Shown here: piece by piece, positions 53,321 through 62,076 of the stretch
Layout of the letters: each line of letters starts with the position of its first letter
Numbering within the stretch: position 1 is the first letter of the stretch
Origin: JANNPJ01 sp965200525
Lineage (GTDB): Bacteria > Actinomycetota > Actinomycetes > Actinomycetales > Kineosporiaceae
Direction: 5' to 3'
DNA: 64,000 nucleotides
Assembly: GCA_965200525.1 (NCBI GenBank)
Contig: OZ241368.1
Span: 5,332,001 to 5,396,000 of the forward strand
The notes under the pieces: model-generated
Databases searched by the model: none
What the model saw: only the letters and a program-made list of their open reading frames with translations
Told to the model about the DNA's origin: nothing
Made by a program: the position numbers and the translations under genes

Positions 53321-54733
53321 GTGCCGGACCTGGGACTGCGACGCCGTTTGGCCGTGATCGGTCTGCTGCTGGTGGTCACGCTGGCCACCGTGCTCGCGGT
53401 CGACGTCCGCGGTGGTGATCCCGGGAGCCCCCGGCCCGCGGGCCGTGCGTCCGGGGTCGCGCCGTCCCACAGCGCCGCCACCCTCATCCCGCCGACCGGT
53501 CCGACCGGCTCGACCGACATCGCTCCCGACAGCCAGGTTCCGGCCCACCCGGCCGAGGCCATCGACGCCCTGCTCGACCAGCGGGCGACGGCAGTCCGGG
53601 ACGGCGATCGCGTGGCCTGGCTGGCGGCCCTCGATCCGTCGTCCGATCCGGCGATCACCCGCTTCCGGCGGGCCCAGAGCGACGTCTTCGACCGGGTCCG
53701 GACGCTGCGCCCGTCGTCCTGGAGCTATCAGGTGGCCGGTGGCTCGGCCCTGCCGGACCGTCGGCGGACGGCGCTCGGCGGCCAGGCCTGGCTGGCCGAC
53801 GTCCAGCTGGACTACCAGCTGACGCCGGGTGGGGCCCGGGTCCGGCGCGAGCAGTTCCTGACCGTGGTCCGGCGCGACGGCGGGTGGCGGATCGCCGCCG
53901 ACACCGACGGCTCGACCGGGCGGGACGTCTGGGACCTGGGCCCGGTCAGTCATGCCGGGGCCGAACGCTGTCTGGTGGTCGGCGCTCGGGCCCGCCGGAC
54001 CCAGATCGCCCAGCTCGCCGCCGAGTGCGGTGCCGCGGCCCGAACGGTCGACGTGGCCTGGGGCCGGAGCTGGACCCGCCGGACGGTGCTCACCGTGCCC
54101 GGCACCCTGCAGCAGCTCGCGATGCTGCTCGGCCGCACCGGTTCCGGAACGAGCACGGCCGATGCCACGGTCGGCCTGGAAAAGACGGCGGCCGTCACGA
54201 TCGGCCCGGCCGAGGGCCCGGCCGAGGAGGTGCTGATCAACGGGGACGCCTTCGACGACCTGCGATCGATCGGACGGCGCGTCGTCCTCACGCACGAGCT
54301 GGTGCATGTGGCCACCCGGGCCACCGGGTCGCGCGACGCGCCGACCTGGCTCGAGGAGGGTTACGCCGACTACGTGGCCTATGCCGGCACCCACCTGCCC
54401 GCGGAGCAGATCGCCGGGGCCGCTCTGGACGCCGTCGCGGCGGGTCACGGGCCGGCCGCGCTGCCTGGCCCGAACGACTTCAACGCCGCCGGTGACGGCG
54501 CGGCCGCAGCCTACGGCCAGGCCTGGGTGGCGGTGCAGCTGATCGCCGCCAAGGCCGGCAGCCCGGCCCGGACGAAGTCGTTCTACCAGCGGGCGGCCGC
54601 GGGGTCGGCGTCCCCGACGTCGAAGGCCCGGCAGGCGGCGGTGGACGCCGCCCTGGCCCGGATCGGCGTCCACGGCACGGCCGCGTTCGTGCCGCTCTGG
54701 CAGGCCCGGTTGCGCCGGCTGGCGGCATCGTGA
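53321..54733 (+). CDS. Exported HExxH-type metallopeptidase-like protein
   Basis: 470 residues from the GTG at 53321; TACCCT six bases upstream fits a leaderless promoter. The N-terminal membrane anchor or signal is RLAVIGLLLVVTLATVLAV, followed by a Pro/Ser/Thr-rich linker. A middle domain (PAEAIDALLDQRATAVRDGD) is NTF2-like in appearance. The C-terminal domain has the zinc motif VVLTHELVHVATRA (HELVH) and the third-ligand motif WLEEGYADYVAY (gluzincin pattern). It is the mycobacterial Rv2189c-position gene, substrate unknown. It overlaps the next gene by four bases. Confidence 0.85.
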   Translation: MPDLGLRRRLAVIGLLLVVTLATVLAVDVRGGDPGSPRPAGRASGVAPSHSAATLIPPTGPTGSTDIAPDSQVPAHPAEAIDALLDQRATAVRDGDRVAWLAALDPSSDPAITRFRRAQSDVFDRVRTLRPSSWSYQVAGGSALPDRRRTALGGQAWLADVQLDYQLTPGGARVRREQFLTVVRRDGGWRIAADTDGSTGRDVWDLGPVSHAGAERCLVVGARARRTQIAQLAAECGAAARTVDVAWGRSWTRRTVLTVPGTLQQLAMLLGRTGSGTSTADATVGLEKTAAVTIGPAEGPAEEVLINGDAFDDLRSIGRRVVLTHELVHVATRATGSRDAPTWLEEGYADYVAYAGTHLPAEQIAGAALDAVAAGHGPAALPGPNDFNAAGDGAAAAYGQAWVAVQLIAAKAGSPARTKSFYQRAAAGSASPTSKARQAAVDAALARIGVHGTAAFVPLWQARLRRLAAS

Positions 54734-55869
54734 CCGGGCGCACCCTGATCGTCACCAACGACTTCCCGCCCCGGCACGGCGGGATCGAGTCGTTCGTGCT
54801 GGCGATGGCCCGGCGGTTCCCACCCGGCCAGGTCGTGGTGCACACGGCCCGGCAGGCCGGGGACGTCGCGTTCGACGCCGGCCTGGACTTCCCGGTGATC
54901 CGGGACCGCTCACGGCTGATGGTGCCGACCCCGGCGATCAGCCGCCGCTCGGCCGAGCTGGCCCGTTCCGAGGGCTGCGACCAGGTCTGGTTCGGGGCCG
55001 CCGCCCCGCTCGGGCTGATGGCTCCTCGGCTGCGCCGGGCCGGCGTGCGGCGGCTGGTCGCCACCACCCACGGTCACGAGGTCTGGTGGGCCGGGGTGCC
55101 GGTGACCCGGCAGCTGTTGGGCCGGATCGGCCGGCACTCGGACGCCGTCACCTACCTGGGGGAGTACTGCCGGCGCCGGATCGCGCCCGCTCTCGATCCG
55201 GTCGCGCGGGCCCGGATGCGGCAGCTCACACCCGGGGTGGACGACGTGGTGTTCCACCCGGGGGCGGACGGCGCGGCGATCCGCCAGCGGCACGGCCTGG
55301 GCGATCGGCCGGTCGTCGTCTGCGTGTCCCGGATGGTGGCCCGCAAAGGGCAGGACGTGCTGGTCCGGGCCCTGCCCCGGATCCGGGCGAGCGTCCCGGA
55401 CGCCGCGTTGCTGCTGGTCGGCGACGGTCCGCACCGGCCCGCGGTGGAGCGGGAGATCGACCGCCTCGGGCTGCGCGAGCACGTCGTCCTGACCGGCCGG
55501 GTGCCGGGGGACGAGCTGCCCGCGCACTACGCCGCGGGCACGGTGTTCTGCATGCCGTCCCGCAATCGCCGGGGCAATCTGGAGACCGAGGGCCTGGGCA
55601 TCTGTTACCTGGAGGCGGCGGCGACCGGCCTGCCGGTGGTCGCGGGCGACTCCGGCGGCGCGCCCGACGCCGTCCTGGAGGGCGAGAACGGCTACGTCGT
55701 GGACGGCAACGACGAGGCCGCCGTGGCCGAGCGGTGCATCCGGCTGCTGCTCGATCCGGAGCTGGCGGCCCGGTTCGGCCGGCGGGGCCGGGCCTGGGTG
55801 GCCGAGCAGTGGCGATGGGACGACCTGGCGGTCAGACTTCAGCAGCTGCTGGCCGGGGAGCTGCGCTGA
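54730..55869 (+). CDS. pimB: GT4 mannosyltransferase, PimB'-like
   Basis: Cytosolic, membrane-associated GT-B glycosyltransferase, probably adding the second mannose to phosphatidylinositol mannoside. 379 residues from the GTG at 54730, which overlaps the upstream stop. It has RTLIVTNDFPPRHGGIESFV at the acceptor side. VVVCVSRMVARKGQDVLVRAL is the nucleotide-sugar site. EGLGICYLEAAATGLPVV is the E-x7-E motif. Assignment rests on these features and on synteny with Rv2188c. Its 3' end overlaps the convergent membrane-protein gene by 38 bp. Confidence 0.88.
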   Translation: MTGRTLIVTNDFPPRHGGIESFVLAMARRFPPGQVVVHTARQAGDVAFDAGLDFPVIRDRSRLMVPTPAISRRSAELARSEGCDQVWFGAAAPLGLMAPRLRRAGVRRLVATTHGHEVWWAGVPVTRQLLGRIGRHSDAVTYLGEYCRRRIAPALDPVARARMRQLTPGVDDVVFHPGADGAAIRQRHGLGDRPVVVCVSRMVARKGQDVLVRALPRIRASVPDAALLLVGDGPHRPAVEREIDRLGLREHVVLTGRVPGDELPAHYAAGTVFCMPSRNRRGNLETEGLGICYLEAAATGLPVVAGDSGGAPDAVLEGENGYVVDGNDEAAVAERCIRLLLDPELAARFGRRGRAWVAEQWRWDDLAVRLQQLLAGELR

Positions 55870-57292
55870 CCTCGTCCGGCCGGGCCGGGGGCACCGCCAG
55901 CGAGATCACCACCAGGGCCGCGACCAGCCAGTACTGGTTGTAGAAGGCCTGCTTGTTGACCAGGTTGGCGACGAACAGGAACAGCGCGCCCCAGCGCAGC
56001 ACCGTGCTCAGGTCAGGATTGCGGCGGTGCACCTGGACCACCGCCGCCCCTAGCGTGACCAGGACGGCGGCCCCGGTGAGCCAGAACGGCGGCGTCCAGG
56101 AGAAGCTGTTGACCGCAGCGATGTAGAGCGTGTCGGCGAAGATCAGCGGCTGGAAGTTGATCAGCACGGTGACGGCGTCGTGCCAGATGTCGGCGGGCGA
56201 GGCGATGATCCAGGGCAGCACGAACAGCCCGGCCAGCCCCCCGGTGTACACCGCCTTGCGCAGACCGAACTGCGGCCACGCGGCCAGCACCGGCAGCAGC
56301 ACGATCAGGTGCTGCTTGCTGGCCACGCCGAGGGCCAGGCAGACCACCGCCAGCACAGTGTGGCGCCGCTGCACGCCCAGCGCCCAGCCGGCCAGGCAGG
56401 CCATCAGCAGGGGCTCGGTCCAGGCCTGTTCGACCTGGGTGGCGGTTCCCGGCATCAGCAGCAGCAGCGCGGCCGCGCCGATCGGGGCCAGGCCGGCCGA
56501 CCAGGCCCGCGGCGAGTCGTCGTCGTGGGCCGAGCCGAACAGCGGGCCGGCCAGCAGGCGCACGGCCAGGACACCGAGCAGGGTCAGCACCACCAGGGTC
56601 CAGCGCACGTCCCCGGCCAGCCAGCGCCCCGGCGCCAGCAGCAGCCCGGTCATCGGCAGGTAGGTGAAGGCGTCCTGGACGCCGGGAGAGCCGGACCAGT
56701 TCTGGGTGTACATGTCCTTGCCGTGCAGCAGGCCGTCGGCGGTCTGCTGCAGCATCACCCAGACGTCGATCTTGGGCGTCGGGTCGAGGTGGATCAGCAG
56801 CGCGGCGGCGATCAGGTAGCCGATCACGGCCGCGAGCAGGCCGAGGTCGGCCGTTCGCCGCCGCCCGGTCAGGGCCGCCCCCACGACGGCCAGCGCCACC
56901 AGCACCGCACTGGCGGCGTAGACCCACCGCACCAGCCAGCCCTCGGACATGGTCAGGTAGGTGTACGGACGTACGGTCAGCTGCAGGACGGCGACCAGCC
57001 CAAACGTGACCGCCAGCCCCCAGACCGCGATCCGCCCGGCCACCGGCCGGTCGGCCGCTGGAACGACCGAACCGGACCCGGTGGACGGGCGATCGGACCG
57101 GAGGACCCAGATCGCCAGCAGAACGGCGAGCAGGGTGTAGACCACCACGATCCAGAGCTTGTACCGGACGACGCTGTGGGTGGCCACCGCCATCCCCGCT
57201 ACCAGGAGCAGCGGCGGTGAGAGCGCGGCCACGACGTCCTTGAGCGGAAACACCGCCGACGGCGTGCGGAGAGGGGTGTCGGCCGTGGTCAT
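55832..57292 (-). CDS. Polytopic GT-C (GT87-like) membrane protein
   Basis: 486 residues with about twelve hydrophobic segments and no signal peptide. The conserved-looking outer loop KIDVWVMLQQTADGLLHGKD-YTQNW, after helix 5, resembles DUF2029/GT87 mannosyltransferases (PimE-like), where an acidic residue early in the loop is catalytic. Next to PimB', a polyprenyl-phosphomannose-dependent lipoglycan mannosyltransferase is a reasonable guess, not proven. It overlaps pimB tail to tail. A short cytosolic tail ends RPAAAEV. Confidence 0.78.
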   Translation of the reverse strand: MTTADTPLRTPSAVFPLKDVVAALSPPLLLVAGMAVATHSVVRYKLWIVVVYTLLAVLLAIWVLRSDRPSTGSGSVVPAADRPVAGRIAVWGLAVTFGLVAVLQLTVRPYTYLTMSEGWLVRWVYAASAVLVALAVVGAALTGRRRTADLGLLAAVIGYLIAAALLIHLDPTPKIDVWVMLQQTADGLLHGKDMYTQNWSGSPGVQDAFTYLPMTGLLLAPGRWLAGDVRWTLVVLTLLGVLAVRLLAGPLFGSAHDDDSPRAWSAGLAPIGAAALLLLMPGTATQVEQAWTEPLLMACLAGWALGVQRRHTVLAVVCLALGVASKQHLIVLLPVLAAWPQFGLRKAVYTGGLAGLFVLPWIIASPADIWHDAVTVLINFQPLIFADTLYIAAVNSFSWTPPFWLTGAAVLVTLGAAVVQVHRRNPDLSTVLRWGALFLFVANLVNKQAFYNQYWLVAALVVISLAVPPARPDEVSAAPRPAAAEV

Positions 57293-57334
57293 GCTGTGCA
57301 GCCTAGCCAGACTTCGGCCAGGCGGTTTCGGGTG

Positions 57335-57556
57335 TTACTTTCCGCCCTCAGCCGGGCAGCCGGGGAACGGATCTCCGGTGCCGTGGGCGGCGATGCAATC
57401 CGACGTCTTGGTAAAGGTGTCGTTGATCATGTGGCCGAACCCGAAAACCACTCCGACGATGACAGCCGCGATGGCAGCGACCATGAGGCCGTACTCAACA
57501 GCGGAAGCCCCTCGGTCAACGGTTGAAGCCATGACTCGGCGGATCCGAGACATCAT
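57335..57556 (-). CDS. Flp-type pilin A
   Basis: 73-residue class III (Flp) pilin precursor. ATG at 57556 with AGGAGG six bases upstream. Positive leader SRIRRVMASTVDRG, predicted TadV-type cleavage in G|ASAVEYG with Glu5 and Tyr6, then one hydrophobic helix LMVAAIAAVIVGVVFGFG. The variable tail has two Cys and ends in PAEGGK. Sixth and last in a leftward array. Confidence 0.9.
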   Translation of the reverse strand: MMSRIRRVMASTVDRGASAVEYGLMVAAIAAVIVGVVFGFGHMINDTFTKTSDCIAAHGTGDPFPGCPAEGGK

Positions 57557-57739
57557 GCATTTCCTCCTAGTGACCAATGCGGCTGCGGTCCGCATTGGGT
57601 GGTACCCCGTGCCTTCGTACCTTGTCACAGGCTTCGACCAGGGGGACCAGCAATCCCGATGATCGGCTGAACACCCGATCAGTAGCCTCGACGGCCCCGA
57701 ACCCGGTAGCGAGCGGCTCGCGAGCGGTTACGGACCCAC

Positions 57740-57988
57740 TCACGGAGGCCAATTCCCTCCATGACCGTTTCTGGCAGGAGTGCCTTCACAGTCCCGGCCC
57801 GGAAACCGGTGTGTCCCCTGGTTGATCTTGGCGCAGGTGTGGTCGAAAGTCCTGCCGACCAGGTGTCCCATTCCGAACACAACACCGACGACGACGGCGG
57901 CCACTGCGGCGACGATCAGCCCGTACTCCACAGCCGAAGCCCCCCGGTCGGCCTGTCGGTCCGTCTTCGTTCGGTCAGCGCGAGTCAT
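57740..57988 (-). CDS. Flp-type pilin B
   Basis: 82 residues from the ATG at 57988, with AGGGGG upstream (a GTG at 58006 is also in frame). Leader TRADRTKTDRQADRG, cleavage G|ASAVEYG, helix LIVAAVAAVVVGVVFGMG. The tail is basic and His-rich with two Cys (TCAKIN; RDCEGT). Fifth gene of the array, the most divergent helix. Confidence 0.88.
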   Translation of the reverse strand: MTRADRTKTDRQADRGASAVEYGLIVAAVAAVVVGVVFGMGHLVGRTFDHTCAKINQGTHRFPGRDCEGTPARNGHGGNWPP

Positions 57989-58075
57989 CGTGTCCCCCTT
58001 GGTCACGCGCTATGGACGTGCGGCCCCGGCCCCCAGAACGGGCCTGTTCGCGGCACGGGTGGATAAAAGATCCGT

Positions 58076-58471
58076 TCAGGGATGGCCGGTCGTCGACGAT
58101 GTGCTCGGAGTCGGCGTCACGCTCGGCTTCGGGGTCGGCTTTGGCGACTTGGCCGGCTTGGTCGTGGGTCCTGATCCCGGACCGGGACCGCCCGGCCCGG
58201 ACACCCCGCTGGGCCCAGGACCGCCCGGGTCGACCGGATCCACCGCCCAGCTGGGGAGCGGGAGGGATGGATTGCATCCGGAGCCGCTACCGGCTTTGGT
58301 GCCCTGCCGCATGGCCGTGCACGTGTCGTTCAGGGTGTGCGAGACCAGCGTGCCCAGTCCGAACACGACACTTACCACGACTGTGGTGATTGCGCCGATC
58401 ATCAGGCCGTACTCCACGGCCGACGCGCCTCGGTCCGTAGCCTCGCCCGTCATTCCTCTGGTGTGACCCAT
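58076..58471 (-). CDS. Flp-type pilin C with long Pro-rich tail
   Basis: 131 residues from the ATG at 58471 (AAGGG upstream). The pilin part is standard: TDRGASAVEYGLMIGAITTV, helix, then SHTLNDTC. After the second Cys (SGCNPSL) comes a 55-residue tail of Gly/Pro, then Pro/Lys/Thr/Ser repeats, unusual for Flp pilins. It may be a tip, adhesin or wall-spanning variant. Fourth gene of the array, separated from gene D by a hairpin. Confidence 0.85.
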   Translation of the reverse strand: MGHTRGMTGEATDRGASAVEYGLMIGAITTVVVSVVFGLGTLVSHTLNDTCTAMRQGTKAGSGSGCNPSLPLPSWAVDPVDPGGPGPSGVSGPGGPGPGSGPTTKPAKSPKPTPKPSVTPTPSTSSTTGHP

Positions 58472-58522
58472 CTGAACGATCCCTTTTCCCACCTTGCCAG
58501 ATCCGACCGGCCGGATCATGCA

Positions 58523-58558
58523 GAGAGCCCGGGAGTCAGAGGTGACTCCCGGGCTCTC
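58523..58558. terminator. Hairpin between pilin genes C and D
   Basis: Perfect 16-bp stem (58523-58538 with 58543-58558) and 4-nt loop, just after the gene D stop on the minus strand. It could end or attenuate transcription from D into C. Confidence 0.75.
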
Positions 58559-58580
58559 AGATGATGCCGGATCGAAACTA

Positions 58581-58820
58581 CTACTTTGTGACGCAGTCCT
58601 TGCCGGCGGTAGGCGTGGTTCCTGCGGCGGCACCGGCGGCGGCAGGTCCACCGTTGATGGCGCTGCAGGTGTTGTTGAAGGTCTTACCCACCAGCGTGCC
58701 GAGGCCGAACACGATGCCGACGATGACGGCGGCGATGGCGGCGACCATCAGTCCGTACTCGACGGCGGACGCTCCACGATCTCCCGCGGTTCGTGCCACT
58801 CGGCGGATCCGAGAGAACAT
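58581..58820 (-). CDS. Flp-type pilin D
   Basis: 79 residues from the ATG at 58820, with AAGGAGG upstream, the strongest ribosome site of the array. SRIRRVARTAGDRG leader, G|ASAVEYG site, helix LMVAAIAAVIVGIVFGLG, then TLVGKTFNNTCSAINGG and an Ala/Gly/Thr-rich tail ending GKDCVTK. Nearly identical to E in the helix and the last residues. Third gene of the array. Confidence 0.92.
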   Translation of the reverse strand: MFSRIRRVARTAGDRGASAVEYGLMVAAIAAVIVGIVFGLGTLVGKTFNNTCSAINGGPAAAGAAAGTTPTAGKDCVTK

Positions 58821-58923
58821 CTGATTCCTCCTTGTGAGCCGGTGCGCACAGGGCCTCACCGGTAGATCAGCAGTGGTCGACGGGCACGACGTGATCCCGC
58901 TCAGTCGCGCAATAAGGAACGGG

Positions 58924-59154
58924 TCACTTGGTGACGCAGTCCTTGCCCGCGGCGGGCGTGGTTCCTGCGGCCACATTCGTGCCACCGTTGATGGCGCTAC
59001 AGGTGTCGTTGAACGTCTTGCCCACGAGGGTGCCGAGGCCGAACACGATGCCGACGATGACGGCGGCGATGGCGGCGACCATCAGCCCGTACTCGACCGC
59101 GGAAGCGCCACGGTCTTTGCCACCGCGTACCACCTTACGGAGATTGCCGAGCAT
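58924..59154 (-). CDS. Flp-type pilin E
   Basis: 76 residues from the ATG at 59154 (GGGGGA upstream). Leader LGNLRKVVRGGKDRG, then the shared G|ASAVEYG site and helix, TLVGKTFNDTCSAINGG and tail ending GKDCVTK, identical to the end of D. Second gene of the array. Confidence 0.92.
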   Translation of the reverse strand: MLGNLRKVVRGGKDRGASAVEYGLMVAAIAAVIVGIVFGLGTLVGKTFNDTCSAINGGTNVAAGTTPAAGKDCVTK

Positions 59155-59189
59155 GTAGATCCCCCGATGGTGCAGGCGAGAACTCATGC

Positions 59190-59405
59190 TCAGCACTTGT
59201 CCTTGGGAGTCACGCCGGCAACGGCCGGTGCACCCGCGTTGATGCTCTTGCATGTGTTGTCGAACGTCTTGCCGACCAGGGTGCCGAGGCCGAACACGAT
59301 CCCGACGATCACGGCGGCAATGGCGGCGACCATCAGCCCGTACTCGACGGCGGAGGCGCCACGGTCTCTGGCACCGTGCACCACCTTGCGAAAGTTGGTG
59401 AGCAT
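59190..59405 (-). CDS. Flp-type pilin F
   Basis: 71 residues from the ATG at 59405 (AAAGGGA upstream). Leader LTNFRKVVHGARDRG, shared cleavage site and helix, TLVGKTFDNTCKSINAG, and short tail ending TPKDKC. It is the promoter-proximal gene of the array, 35 bp before E, so these two are probably cotranscribed. No pilus assembly gene is in view. Confidence 0.92.
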   Translation of the reverse strand: MLTNFRKVVHGARDRGASAVEYGLMVAAIAAVIVGIVFGLGTLVGKTFDNTCKSINAGAPAVAGVTPKDKC

Positions 59406-59518
59406 GCGGATCCCTTTCATGGGTGCTCGGGTCGGTAGTCCCCTCTCCGAAGACAAGCCCAGCGTGCCAGTTGACTAGCTCTGCGTGGCTATGCACAGAC
59501 TCGGATCGGGAGAAGAGA

Positions 59519-59556
59519 GACCCCCCTCCTCATCCATTCGGATGAGAAGGGGGGTC
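59519..59556 (-). terminator. Terminator after the two-component operon
   Basis: A 17-bp stem with one mismatch and a 4-nt ATTC loop, including a C6/G6 tract. On the minus strand it is followed by TCTCTTCTC. It separates the response regulator from the pilin array. Confidence 0.88.
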
Positions 59557-59585
59557 ATCATTTGAACCTGCCTTATCTTTGCAGG

Positions 59586-60245
59586 TCAGCGGCTCTTCAC
59601 ATCGTCGACCAGACCCAGCCGGACAGCGGCCATGACGGCCTGCGCGCGGTTGCCCGCGCCGAGCTTTTCGTAGATGTTCGCGACGTGCGTCTTGGCCGTG
59701 GACTCACTGATGTAGAGCCGCCGGGCGATCTGGGCGATGGCCAGACCGTCGACCAGAAGGTCCAGCACCTCCCGCTCGCGGGGCGACAGCTTGGGGCCGG
59801 CCGGGGCGCTCATCCGGCGTTGCATGGCTCCGGCCAGATCGCGGGCGGTGAAGGCCCGGGGGTTGGCCGCGGCGTGCCGGGCGGCGGCCACAACCTCCTC
59901 GGCCGGGGCGTCCTTGCCGACGAACCCGGAGGCGCCGGCGTCGAGGGCGGCGAACACCTGGTCGTCACCGGCGTACATGGTGAGGACGACGATGCCCATG
60001 GTCGGGTTGCCCGCTCGGACCTGAGTGGTGAGCGTGATGCCGTCCCCGTCGGGCAGCCGGACGTCGGTCACAAGGACATCCGGTTTCAGCCGGTCGAGGG
60101 CGCTGATCGCCTCAGCGATCGAAGCTGCCTCCCCGACGACGTCGATGTCTCCGGCCCGGTCGAAAGCCCGTCGCAGGCCTTCACGGATCAGCTGGTGGTC
60201 GTCAACGAGCACCACGCGGAGGTTTGCCGTTGTACTGGTGGTCAC
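59586..60245 (-). CDS. NarL/LuxR-type response regulator
   Basis: 219 residues from the GTG at 60245, overlapping the kinase stop. The receiver has VVLVDDHQLIREGLR, the phospho-Asp in DVLVTDVRLPDGDG, VVLTMYA (Thr), and Lys in GFVGKDAP. The C-terminal LuxR HTH is LSPREREVLDLLVDGLAIAQ, then YISESTAKTHVANIYEKLGA. It forms a pair with the adjacent kinase. Position directly upstream of the pilin genes suggests, but does not prove, control of them. Confidence 0.95.
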   Translation of the reverse strand: MTTSTTANLRVVLVDDHQLIREGLRRAFDRAGDIDVVGEAASIAEAISALDRLKPDVLVTDVRLPDGDGITLTTQVRAGNPTMGIVVLTMYAGDDQVFAALDAGASGFVGKDAPAEEVVAAARHAAANPRAFTARDLAGAMQRRMSAPAGPKLSPREREVLDLLVDGLAIAQIARRLYISESTAKTHVANIYEKLGAGNRAQAVMAAVRLGLVDDVKSR

Positions 60246-61984
60246 TTGGTCACCTCCTGTTCGGCCAGGGGGACAACCCCGTGCCGAGTTGTCTGCGGAA
60301 CGATGGTCGGGATGCCGTGCGGGTCGGTGAGGGTGCTCCGGGTGACCGCCTGGTGCGGAAGCGGGGCCTGCTGGTAGGCCGGTGCGGGGGCGGTGCCGAG
60401 AGCCACCTGGACAGCGGTGCCGACGCCCTGCGGCCCGGGGCCGACAAGCAGGTTGGCTCCGATCCGGCGGGCCCGCTCGCGCATCCCGGTGATGCCGAAA
60501 CTGTCCGGCCGGCCCGGCTTGAGGCCGCGCCCGTCGTCGGTCACGGTGATGTGGGCCCGGGGCGGCTCGACCGCCACGGTCAGCCAGAGGTTGCTGGCGT
60601 TGGCGTGACGGCGGACGTTGGTGATCGCCTCCTGGACGATCCGGAGCAGCTCGACCTCGACCGTGATCGGCAGCCGTTTGGGCGACTCGTCGATCGAGAC
60701 GTGGACGACGAGCCCGGACTGCCCGCCGGTGCGCTGGGCGTGCTCGCTCAGCGCGGTGCCCAGGCCGACCGTGTCGTTCACCCCGGTCCGCAGGTCGAAG
60801 ATGCTCATCCGCAGATCGGCCACCATCGCCTGGAGCTGCTCGCGGACCGAGACGACCTGCTTGGCCACGACCGGGTCGGAGTCGCGGCGGATGTCGTCCA
60901 GCGCGTAGCCGACTGAGGCCAGGTCCTGGGCGATGCCGTCGTGGATCTCCCGGGCCAGTCGCATCCGCTCGTCGGTGGTGGCCAACCGGCGGACGTCGTC
61001 GAACAGCATGGCCGAGGCCAGCCGGGGACCGGACTGCTCGATCACGGCCCGGCAGCGGCGCAGCGCGTTGTCGTCGATGACGGTCAGCGTGGTCACCACC
61101 ACCAGTGCCACCACCCGCTCGCCCATCAGCACCGGGATGGCCGCGAAGCAGGTGTCCGGCCCTTCCCGCTTGACCGGGTGTGCGCTAAGCCAGGCGTCCT
61201 CAATAGCGGCCTCGGCCGCGTCGTCCGGCTCGTCGCCGGCCAGCGCCACGAACCGGCCGCCGGGGGAGCGGGCCAGCACGACCGCGACCGCCTGCGGGAC
61301 GACGGTCCGGATGTCTTCGGCCAGGGCGCCGGCCAGGGTGCGCGGGTCCAACCCGAGGCTGAGCTGGCGGGCCACCACGTGCAGTTCGGAGAGCAGCCGG
61401 TGGGCGTCGGCGTAGGCCGGTTCGCTGTCCGGCGCGGAGTCCGCCCGGATCTTGCGGATCCAGGCTCCGACCACCGGCACTGCGACGAAGATGAACAGCC
61501 AGGCGACCAGGGCGTCGTTGCCGTTGTGCAGACCGTCGCCGGCCGGCCCGGCGGTCACGGTGGCGGCGAGCGTGATGCCGGCGACGGCGGCACAGCCGAG
61601 ACCAGCCGCCACCCCAGTGGTCAGTCCGGCCAGAAACAGCGGGACCGTCAGGTAGGGCAGGAAGAGCAGCCCGCTTTTACCCAGCGCCCCGATGATCACG
61701 GCTGCGGAGAGGGTCTCCGCGAGCAGCGGGATGATCGGCGGCACGGCCCGCGGCAGGGGCAACGATGCCAGCGCCGCGACGCACAGCAGGAGTAGCGCCG
61801 GCAGCACGATGTCCGACGACTGGATGTCATTGACGCCGGCCACGGCGTCCGTTTTCGCAGCGATGATCGTCAGTGCCACCGCCGCACTGGTGAAGATCAG
61901 AATGATCCCCGCCCGAAGGACAAGGGGCACGAAGACGCTCTTCACTCGCAGTCCCAGCACAGCCACGGTGACAATCTGCCACAT
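60242..61984 (-). CDS. NarL-class sensor histidine kinase (GAF + HisKA_3)
   Basis: 580 residues from the ATG at 61984 (CAGGAG upstream); a TTG at 62068 is open but has no site. Six or so membrane helices fill residues 1-180, a MASE-like sensor region. A GAF domain follows at about 215-350 (LSLGLDPRTLAGALAEDIRT; VVLARSPGGRFVALAGDE). HisKA_3 has the phospho-His in RLAREIHDGIAQDLASVGY. The HATPase part is LRIVQEAITNVRRHANAS and VTDDGRGL. A 60-residue unstructured C-terminal tail ends at the overlap with the regulator. Confidence 0.93.
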   Translation of the reverse strand: MWQIVTVAVLGLRVKSVFVPLVLRAGIILIFTSAAVALTIIAAKTDAVAGVNDIQSSDIVLPALLLLCVAALASLPLPRAVPPIIPLLAETLSAAVIIGALGKSGLLFLPYLTVPLFLAGLTTGVAAGLGCAAVAGITLAATVTAGPAGDGLHNGNDALVAWLFIFVAVPVVGAWIRKIRADSAPDSEPAYADAHRLLSELHVVARQLSLGLDPRTLAGALAEDIRTVVPQAVAVVLARSPGGRFVALAGDEPDDAAEAAIEDAWLSAHPVKREGPDTCFAAIPVLMGERVVALVVVTTLTVIDDNALRRCRAVIEQSGPRLASAMLFDDVRRLATTDERMRLAREIHDGIAQDLASVGYALDDIRRDSDPVVAKQVVSVREQLQAMVADLRMSIFDLRTGVNDTVGLGTALSEHAQRTGGQSGLVVHVSIDESPKRLPITVEVELLRIVQEAITNVRRHANASNLWLTVAVEPPRAHITVTDDGRGLKPGRPDSFGITGMRERARRIGANLLVGPGPQGVGTAVQVALGTAPAPAYQQAPLPHQAVTRSTLTDPHGIPTIVPQTTRHGVVPLAEQEVTK

Positions 61985-62076
61985 GGGCGATACTCCTGGC
62001 TGGGGATCGTCCGATAAGCGTGGTACTTCCTCGGAGGTTTGGTCGATTCGGGTTCTAAGTCTGCTCAAATAGGACT

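Noticed and set aside
57335..59405. Pilin genes as pseudogene copies
   Set aside because: All six have intact frames, processing sites and good ribosome sites, so they look functional.
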